A DNA stretch of 64,000 nucleotides from Bimastos eiseni (lineage: Eukaryota; Annelida; Clitellata; Crassiclitellata; Lumbricidae), in contig OY365807.1 of NCBI GenBank assembly GCA_959347315.1, forward strand, positions 10,626,192-10,690,191, in the 5' to 3' direction. Positions 57,318 through 64,000 of the stretch are shown one piece after another (the stretch's first letter is position 1; each line of letters opens with the position of its first letter). The notes under the pieces were generated by a model. That model did not search any database, was not told the origin of the DNA, and saw only the letters and a list, made by a program, of their open reading frames with translations. The translations under genes were made by a program, and so were the position numbers.

Positions 57318-57420
57318 TTCGTTGCCTGAAAACTTTCTTATTTCCTCGGGGCGATCACGCTGAGAGCGCTTTTGAAGTTCTGAATAGCTACTATTGAGGG
57401 AAGCGCTACATAAGTCCTCA
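57318..57420 (+). mobile_element. LINE 3' end relic with hairpin tail
   Basis: LRCLKTFLFPR followed by AGAGCGCTTTTGAAGTTCTG and AAGCGCTACATAAG, a second example of a LINE C terminus joined to the GCGC stem-loop tail. Confidence 0.55.
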
Positions 57421-57439
57421 GATACGATATGAATTATGA

Positions 57440-57735
57440 AAATCAACGGTTTAAAGAAGAAGACTGCGAAGGAGAAGAATGCAAAGAAGCATACGAATAA
57501 TTCAAAGAAGCTTGAATGCAAGGAAGAAGAATGCAAAGGACTTGAAAGGAGGATGCGAAGAGGGAGAATGTGAAGAAGAGAAAGAAGACTGTCAAAAAGT
57601 AGAATGCAGAGGAGAATGCGAAGAAAAGTAAGAAGAACGCGAAGAAGATTCAGAGGAAGAGGAAGAAAACTACGAAGAAAAGTAGGAATGCTAAAAGAAG
57701 AAGAACAAGAAGAACAAGAACGAGAAGAGACAACC
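57440..57735. repeat. (GAAGAA)n purine-rich tract
   Basis: GAAG-rich with GCGAAG/TGCAAAG variants; opposite-strand Phe/Leu frames are compositional. Confidence 0.8.
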
Positions 57736-58128
57736 ATCATAGTCATGAAGTGTTAGTGACAGAGCCTCTCATTTTAGGTGATCGATCGATCGCTATCCTT
57801 GGTCGGTCGCCTAGGCTTAGTAGAGCGGTAAATCGCTCTCCTAGCTGAAGGATCGCACAGTCGCTCGATGAATTAGACTTTAGACTACAAGACGAAATTG
57901 GACCCAGACGATTATTTTTTAAACTAATTTACATTGCTTTGAATAACTTACTATCGTCAGGGTGAATGCATATTCTGTAACCTAATAACTTCTGACTCAA
58001 CCCAATTTCGTACGATCTTTAGCACTATCGCTCTTCACAATTAAACTTTAAGACTATAGTTTTTGTGCAAGATGAATCTCGTTTAGGGGCGTTGTAAGTG
58101 ACAATTCAACAGCAACAACAGCAACAAC

Positions 58129-58924
58129 CAGGGATGTGGTCTCGAGACCGCGGTTTTGGTCTCGAGACGGTCTTGAGACCGGAATACTGCGGTCTTGGTC
58201 TTGGTCTCGAATGCATCTGTCTTGGTCTTGAACCATCGGTCTTGGTCTCGACTGCGTCGGTCTTGGTCTTGGTCTTAAGAAACGGTCTTGGGATTGGTCT
58301 CCGTCTTAGGTTAGCGTTCTTGGTCATTCATTTGCTGTATCAGAGCAATTTCTTTTATGTTTGTCGGTAATTTTCGATTAGAGCTAGACACCGCTGTTTA
58401 TGCCTTACGCGATTGTTATCGATTTATGACGTGTTGACCATCTATAGATATATATATACATACATGTTACTGTGGGCAAAAAATGCATTTGCAACGGAAC
58501 CAGCCATTTCAAAATTTGCTTTCACAAATATCAAGGTTTTGGAACAATCTAACAATTATGTGGTCGGCCATGTGTGGTCACTATTAACCTAAAATTCCGA
58601 GTACAAGTAGGAACGTTAATCTACTTGTTCAGATGTCTTAAAGTTTGTACCTATCGTATTCTGTAAGTATTTTATAGTGTGATATTCTCAGGTCGAAGTC
58701 AAGAGCTGAACCAACAGAATACAAAGTGGCCGGTAAAACTGTTTCTGGATCATTATTAAGATTAGTATTCTTCAGCAATAAAATAAATGTTTTAAGCGTG
58801 GTATTCCCTTTTAGCGTCTTAATAAATTGAACTGCTTATAAAAAAGAGTATCGGTCTTGGTTTTGGCCTCAGACCACCCGATCTTGGTCTCGGTCTCGAG
58901 GTTTTGGTTTCGTGCCCAACCCTG
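58129..58924 (+). mobile_element. hAT-like element, GGTCTTGG type (copy 2)
   Basis: Starts CAGGGATGTGGTCTCGAG and ends TTTCGTGCCCAACCCTG, the same ends as copy 1 at 10799-10959, and flanked by GCAACAAC on both sides. The flanks lie in a CAA repeat, which weakens the duplication evidence. GGTCTTGG sub-repeats are found only in the first 200 bp and last 75 bp; about 520 bp of unrelated DNA lies between and may be a later insertion. Confidence 0.62.
58424..58515 (+). repeat. Inverted repeat, left arm (pairs with 59629-59700)
   Basis: TTATGACGTGTTGACCAT ... TGCATTTGCAACGGAACC ... ATTTCAAAAT. It pairs with 59629-59700 almost perfectly apart from about 20 extra bp of TA-rich DNA in this arm. Confidence 0.8.
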
Positions 58925-58931
58925 GCAACAA

Positions 58932-59070
58932 CAACAGCAGCAGCAACAACAACAACAATTGACAACAACAACTGACAACAGCAAGGGCAACAACAACGGC
59001 AACATCAGCAACAACAGCAACAATAATAATAATAATAATAACAACAATAATAATAATAATCTACAATATA
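58932..59070. repeat. (CAA)n/(AAT)n triplet tract
   Basis: CAA triplets followed by AAT triplets between two mobile elements. Gln/Asn frames are repeat artefacts. Confidence 0.93.
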
Positions 59071-59100
59071 CTAATTACCTAAATCACGTGAGATCTGCGC

Positions 59101-59365
59101 CAAAGATGGTAGAGTTGTAGACCAAGATGTGACACTTCCTATCTCCACTGTGTAACTGAACGTTCACGTCACCTACCTTGGAATCGTTTGTCGTTGCTAA
59201 GATATCACTAAGATACCGCTTCTCCAGTCGCTACGTGTCGCGGCTGGCATGGCGCTAACCCACGGCCGACCGGAGAAGTGGTTTGTGTGCTTTGACCACC
59301 ACACAAATCAAATGCACAGCAATATAGGAAGTGTCATATCTTAGTCTACGAATCTACCATCTTTG
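59101..59365. mobile_element. MITE-like palindrome with 7-bp target duplication
   Basis: A 265-bp element with inverted ends of about 40 bp (CAAAGATGGTAGA...GACACTTCCTAT) and flanking direct repeats TCTGCGC (59094-59100, 59366-59372). A second inverted pair (CTTCTCC.GTCG / CGGC.GACCGGAGAAG) lies in its middle, so most of it can fold back. No coding capacity. Superfamily not assigned. Confidence 0.78.
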
Positions 59366-59628
59366 TCTGCGCGTTAGTCTGTCTGTCCGCAGCACCGGAG
59401 CCAGTAACTTTTCGCGAGTGGGGCGCACGTGCTGTTCTTTAATAATTGTTGCTAGAGTGTAAATAGTAATGTAAATAGATGTCCGATTCGCGTTAAAAAA
59501 AAGTTTCATTCATGTCTGTGTAGGTATATTTGCTGTTATTAAAACTAAATATTATGTCGTGTAGCCTAATGTAAGCCTAAGTATATTTGCAGTTATTAAA
59601 ATTAAATGCACAATATGATGCACACTAT

Positions 59629-59700
59629 ATTTTGAAATGGCTGGTTCCGTTGCAAATGCATTTTTTGCCCACAGTAAATGTATGGTCAACACGTCATAAT
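59629..59700 (-). repeat. Inverted repeat, right arm (pairs with 58424-58515)
   Basis: ATTTTGAAATGGCTGGTTCC through TGGTCAACACGTCATAA, the reverse complement of the left arm. TA dinucleotides flank the outer ends. Confidence 0.8.
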
Positions 59701-59938
59701 TAAATACACCGTATGAAACTCGATTTTGAATCGGTTGAATCGCCGTTACTAACTGGAGTAAACAACATTGTTCAGAGTGTTTCAAGGGTAAACAGTGCGA
59801 CGTCCACTAAATTTCGTTGACTTAGGGCGCAAGTTGTAGACTTCCTGTGCAATGGGAGGAAACCGTTTGAATCGTGAGCTTACTGGGCTAAGCCTATTAT
59901 ATTTTCCGACCTGTGATTCTTCACGGGTTAACAGCTAG

Positions 59939-59940
59939 TG

Positions 59941-59972
<32 letters not shown>
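59939..59972. repeat. (AAT)n microsatellite
   Basis: Eleven AAT triplets. Confidence 0.95.
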
Positions 59973-59973
<1 letters not shown>

Positions 59974-60126
59974 GTGTAGGAGTACAGTAGGATCTCGCCT
60001 AATAATTTATTAATTGACAAAATCGTATTCACGAAATTGCGTAATCACGAGTTTGCTGCTCTATTAGTCTGAAAAGAACTTTACAGGAAGACGCTGGACG
60101 TCATGAAAAGATGTGTAGCAATGTTT

Positions 60127-60134
60127 TGACGTCA
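60127..60134 (+). promoter_or_regulatory. CRE-like site upstream of the phosphatase
   Basis: A full palindromic TGACGTCA lies 75 bp before the phosphatase ATG, with a half site GACGTCA at about 60097. CREB/ATF proteins bind such sites near start sites. Role inferred. Confidence 0.45.
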
Positions 60135-60209
60135 CGAGAGTCTGCGTTCAGCTGGCAAATATTTTGTTGACAAGAAGGTGTCGGACCAAAAGTGTCGGAT
60201 TTTCGTGAA

Positions 60210-60370
60210 ATGGCCGAAAGTGCTTTTCTTGAGTATTTATGCGGCCGAGATGAAGACACCGTAAAACGCGACGATGAGCAATTTGCCGAGCGGCTTCAAC
60301 ACCAAGTTACAGACGAGGAAGTGGAAGGCGAATGCATCGACCTGTGTTTGCAGTACCTTATTACTACTCG
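60210..60370 (+). CDS. PPM1F-like: Phosphatase coding exon 1
   Basis: Residues 1-53 plus two bases of Arg54. Starts MAESAFLEYLCGRDED; the acidic DEEVEGEC block matches the N-terminal domain of PPM1F. Donor ACTCG|GTAAAA. The ATG at 60210 is the first in frame that fits; a CRE-like site lies 75 bp upstream. Confidence 0.85.
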
Positions 60371-63300
60371 GTAAAAACAACCGTTTAAGTCGTATCTTGT
60401 ATAACAAGAACCGTTGGTGCTTTAAAGAATAAGTCAGTATGTTTTAATTATTTTGATATTCTGTGGAGCGATGTGATATATATGAAGATTGACCTAGAAC
60501 GAAAGTGCACACAACGGCCAGTTTTACTTTCTATTTCGTAATCCATATTATTTTAGAGTGCAGACTGCAGAGGCCATATGAATCATTACCAAATTTTTTC
60601 CGACGCCTCAGTTCCGTATAAGTTTATAAATGTGTGAAAACATGCAAATACCTTGCATATTTTGCATATTGGACTGTTCTGTGACCATTCAAAAAATGTA
60701 ATTAATTTCTTTGTGTCATATTGTATGCAAGTTGTGCAAAGAGCAAACTTTTTTAATAGGAATATTTTGATTTTCAGGTCAAAGTTCTTTGAGTACAGTG
60801 TAATGGTGCACTCTAGTGGTTTAAAATTGCAATAGCTGCAATATCAATTAATTAAAAAAATTTCAACCAAAACATATTAAAAAGACAAATCGGATCGTCC
60901 TTTGCTCATTTATGCTGAAATAAAACCTAAGATTGTAATATTGGACTTCACAGGGTTTTAAGTTGTTTTGAAACTTAAAACAAACCAAAAACTAGCCATT
61001 CTTCTTGCTTTTTTAGCTGTTCCCTTGCCTGTCAGTCTTGTGTAACACATTGACCATGGGCACATTTTTTACCCTGGTGCGATGCCATATAGGAAATTAT
61101 CAGCATTGTGAAGAAATTGCGTAAAGCGCTAATTATTGACACAAGTAATATAAAGATTATGAAATGCAAAGAACTTGTTCAACGCTTCAACACTACTCTT
61201 CGGCAATCTGGCTGGAAGTCTGCATGTGAATGGTTATCATCAAAACATGGTATCAACGACGACTCTTTCCGCTGTCCACGTTTGTAGCATACGATGCATC
61301 TGCTAGTTGGTGTCTGCTTGTGTGCGGATGGAGGTAGGATGTCCATATCAGGAACATAATTACTCTGGATTCGCTCCCAAACATGAGTGGCTGATGCAGT
61401 TACCGCAACAGCACCTAACTCATCAGGCTGGTTTTCATTGGCTGAGCTATATGCATGTACATCCAGGCCTTCTGGGAGATCATAGGCCTCTGTTGCTTGA
61501 CTTTCAGTGTCACTTACCGGTACAGTGTCGTCTAATTCCTTATCACTATTGCGATCACTTTCCTCTTTAAAGTAATCATCGTGTGATAAATCAATTTCTT
61601 TCAGAATCTCCAAAACTGTCTATCTTTTTCTCGACCCATGGATAGCATGCGATCAGAATAGAGCTGCACCGATTAATCTGCCAGACTTTCTTGCTTTTGA
61701 CCCTCTGCCTATTAATTTTGTTTTTGCTAATAAGCTGGTTCCCACTTTTTTGGTACTGAAGAAATGTCAAGTTTACGATTATGAAGTTGTTTTATGTGGT
61801 AGAAATTTCTTTAAGGTGAAAGTGTCAAAGTCTAGAGCTGGTTCTGTGAGATGTTGAGGACCTTTGTATTCATCCAGTGCTGCTCAAGACACTAATTCCA
61901 AAGACTAAGGAACTAGCAGGGACCTCCTCTGATGTGTATTGCTATGGGTTTGTGTTGGTGTGTGTCTGTGTGTTTGCAGGTGTGTCTTACTTGTTCTTGT
62001 TCTTTCTTGGTTGAGCAACCATGTACCATCTTTCAGAAGTATGCACCTTACCATCAGCAGATGATAGGCGTTGGAGTAGATTTGGTGGCAAGGTGTGTTG
62101 TGTACTAATGTATTAAGGGTTATATGTCATATGGGTGGTATATGGGTCCTAGGGTGTAAGGTGTAAGGGTGTAGGGTTATATATTGATTGGTAATTATGT
62201 GTAATGCATAAAACATGTAGAGGATATAGCTGATTAGTCTGTGCATGTTTGAAATGTATGGGTTTATATTTTAAGGGAAGACAACAACAAATGCCCATTG
62301 TTGCTTGCCAATCATATCTCACACGAAGTTGTGAACACAGTTTGTAAGAAGGAGTCGCTTAGCAAACTAAAGAAAAAGTCACTTCGAGATCCAAAGCCTG
62401 ATCCAACTGATGCACATACCGATGGTGCTCAAGAGGCTGAATATGGTTGGTAGCATCTTCTGTTTGTCTCTATCTAATTTCAGGTGTTTGTATAAGTATA
62501 TGTGTGTATATGCTAGAATGTATTTTTGGGTGACGAATAGCGACAAGAGACAGTTATTTTCAAGAAGTGTTGACAGTGTTTCATTGAGGAATAAATTACC
62601 ATAATATATTACATGTCTACTTTTCAGGAGAATTTTTTTAATAATGGTCAAGGTTCACTTAAATCTCATTACTGTCATTTTTAAGAAATATTTGAATGTT
62701 ATGTTCAGGATCAGTTTGAGCTCTAGAATGTAAGCAAATAATTTAAAAGTTAATTGACAATTGAGTAATATTAGTATTACTAATTGAATTTGTAATGCAT
62801 ATGTGTTGTATTGTATTGTATATGTCATTCAGATGGAATTGATGCAAGCCTACTTCTCCAGGAGGTGATTCGCGTGATGAAGGAGGTGTGCCCCAAATGG
62901 AAGGCTAAGTTGCCCTCTGTTGCACAAGGAAATGATGTCCCTGTGGTGTCAGATCATGCCATCAAAAACACTCGACGAAAAATGGAAGACAAACATGTTA
63001 TCATGCCTTACCTTAGTGAACTCTTAGGCTTGCAGGTATGTTTGTGCGTTGAGTCATGGGCGCCTCTGATATCGAGTGGCGCTATAGAAGTTTTCAATTA
63101 CAAATTAAAAATTTATGTGAATGTATCTGTACTTACCTCTGCTTGGTCAGTGTTCTTACTTTGTAGGTTAATTCTCTAGGACGCTAGTGAAGCAGAACTC
63201 TTGGATAATCTTTATGTCCTGAGAGACGGTTTAACCTTTAAGTTCCCTCTGTGTTGATATTCAATGCAGTTTCATGATCCTGTTTGCATAGAAAGTTGTT

Positions 63301-64000
63301 TTGATGTATTTATGTTCCTGAGACAGTTTTGTAACATGTGGAACAGCTAACTTGGTGGGCAGGCACATGGCTTGGAGAATAATTGGTTGATCGTCCGGGA
63401 AGTTGAGCGCTAGACGTTTAGTGGAGGAGTTATAAGGGCATAAGCGGGACTGGGTCAGATAGTGACCTTTTCTTTAGTTTCCCAGTTCTTTAATGACTAG
63501 TTATGGTTTCTGAGGATTTAGCTGGTAGCCATAAGCTTAATCAGCTTGTCTGAAACTAACTCAGATTGTGATTCATGACCAGATGGCCTTTGGATGTATC
63601 CATGGATTGTCTCTCGCTTTGTCCTTAGATTGGCGTCTGGATTTGTCCTTAGATTGGCCTCTGGATTTGTCCTTGCATCTGTGTGTATGTATATGTGATG
63701 CCTTTCAAAAGAACATCTCAAAGGCTGATGTCATGTAGTTTAATATCTTTTACAAATCTCTCAAACCAGTCTCTCTAGGAGTTATTTTATTAAATTGATG
63801 ATCTGCTGTTCTTCATTTCACAGAAACCGAACAGCCGCCTGCAGTTCTACGCTGTCTACGACGGCCATGGAGGAGCCGAGGCGGCCAACTACGCCGCCAT
63901 TCATCTGCACTGCCACCTGGCCGCCCACCTGCGAAAGAACAAGGTTGATGACATCAAAGGGTCGATTAAGCAAGCCTTTGTTAAAACAGACGAACTGTTT
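60210..64000 (+). CDS. PPM1F-like: PP2C-type Ser/Thr phosphatase, PPM1E/PPM1F-like (gene span, partial at right edge)
   Basis: Exons 60210-60370, 62276-62445, 62833-63035 and 63824-64000 join in phase to 237 aa, and the gene continues past the window. The N terminus has DEEVEGECIDLCLQYL and CPLLLANHISHEVV, matching the helical N-terminal domain of PPM1F/POPX2 and PPM1E/POPX1. The PP2C core starts with IKNTRRKMEDKH (Glu162, Asp163) and continues FYAVYDGHGGAEAANY, where Asp191-Gly192 bind metal. Family members are Mn/Mg-dependent phosphatases that act on PAK and CaM kinases; substrate is inferred. The full protein should be about 450-700 aa, so the catalytic C-terminal two thirds lie outside. 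Confidence 0.92.
61179..61613 (-). pseudogene. Possible piggyBac-derived relic (both ends kept)
   Basis: A 144-codon frame in intron 1 of the phosphatase, on the opposite strand. It begins with an acidic segment (HDDYFKEESDRNSDKELDD) typical of piggyBac N termini and ends TSRCIVCYKRGQRKES with later Cys, like the zinc-ribbon C terminus of PGBD proteins. The whole catalytic core between would be missing. TTAA-bounded ends were not found. The assignment rests on short motifs. Confidence 0.4.
62276..62445 (+). CDS. PPM1F-like: Phosphatase coding exon 2
   Basis: Acceptor TATTTTAAG|G, donor GAATATG|GTTGGT, residues 54(split)-111(split). It reads EDNNKCPLLLANHISHEVVN, matching CPxxLAxxxxHEAV of PPM1F, then a basic and acidic linker. 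Only this acceptor keeps the frame; one 5 bp later would break it. Confidence 0.85.
62833..63035 (+). CDS. PPM1F-like: Phosphatase coding exon 3 (PP2C motif 1)
   Basis: Acceptor TGTCATTCAG|AT, donor TTGCAG|GTATGT, residues 111(split)-178. It carries HAIKNTRRKMEDKHVIMPYL, nearly the same as HAIRNTRRKMEDRH of mammalian PPM1F, so the PPM1E/F assignment is strong. Confidence 0.94.
63049..63105 (+). repeat. LINE-tail hairpin copy in phosphatase intron 3
   Basis: GGCGCCTCTGATATCGAGTGGCGCTATAGAAG, the clearest stem-loop copy: GCGCC and GGCGC pair around a 13-nt loop. It starts 14 nt after the exon 3 donor, and the open frame runs into it only by chance. Confidence 0.75.
63824..64000 (+). CDS. PPM1F-like: Phosphatase coding exon 4 (DGHGG), runs off the window
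   Basis: Acceptor TTCATTTCACAG|AAA, phase 0, residues 179-237 and on. It reads LQFYAVYDGHGGAEAANYAA then IKQAFVKTDELF. DGHGG is the PP2C metal-binding signature. The exon is still open at the last base of the window. Confidence 0.95.

Overview
The window looks like nuclear DNA of a metazoan, most likely a marine invertebrate. Genes are split by AT-rich, repeat-filled introns with GT-AG splice sites. The gene families are animal ones (a cholinesterase/neuroligin-type esterase, a TRIM/RBCC protein, a PPM1E/PPM1F-type phosphatase). The repeats are L2/CR1-like LINE ends, tRNA-derived SINEs, piggyBac and hAT elements, and very long simple repeats. The phylum cannot be fixed from the sequence alone; the frequent TAGGCCTA octamer and the repeat types would fit an echinoderm or another marine invertebrate, but that is a guess.

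Three protein-coding genes can be rebuilt exon by exon. (1) 7221-10590, plus strand: a TRIM protein (RING, B-box 1, B-box 2, coiled coil) in four exons, with a probable GC-AG intron inside B-box 2. (2) 14274-36109, minus strand: a complete ten-exon carboxylesterase of 615 aa with signal peptide, intact Ser-Glu-His triad and one C-terminal transmembrane helix. A CpG-rich promoter with a TATA box and a splice donor at 50.3-50.45 kb is the likely 5' exon, giving a gene of about 36 kb. (3) 60210 to the right edge, plus strand: the first four coding exons of a PPM1E/PPM1F-like PP2C phosphatase, cut by the window end. All exon phases join in frame. There is also one tRNA-Arg(CCG) at 2431-2503.

The rest is mobile and simple-repeat DNA. 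Left part: a 1.1-kb piggyBac element flanked by TTAA (645-1751), a tRNA-SINE, a LINE RT relic, and introns full of trinucleotide repeats. Middle (11-50 kb): introns and upstream region of the esterase, with a 22-copy 20-bp minisatellite, a hAT-type MITE with an 8-bp target duplication (31477-31736), a tiny 5'-truncated LINE insert with a 13-bp duplication (36674-36755), a perfect (CACT)n run of about 494 bp, TATG tracts, and a nearly pure purine tract of about 670 bp. Right part (50-64 kb): a cluster of nested elements at 58.1-59.7 kb upstream of the phosphatase, including two MITE-like elements with target duplications.

The three genes show no obvious shared pathway. The esterase and phosphatase promoters point away from each other across about 10 kb of repeat-rich DNA. 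No CRISPR, operon or prokaryotic system is present. The most noteworthy items are the TATA/CpG promoter with an in-frame distal start, the GC-AG intron, a decayed exon duplicate, and a hAT-like element family built of GGTCTTGG sub-repeats.
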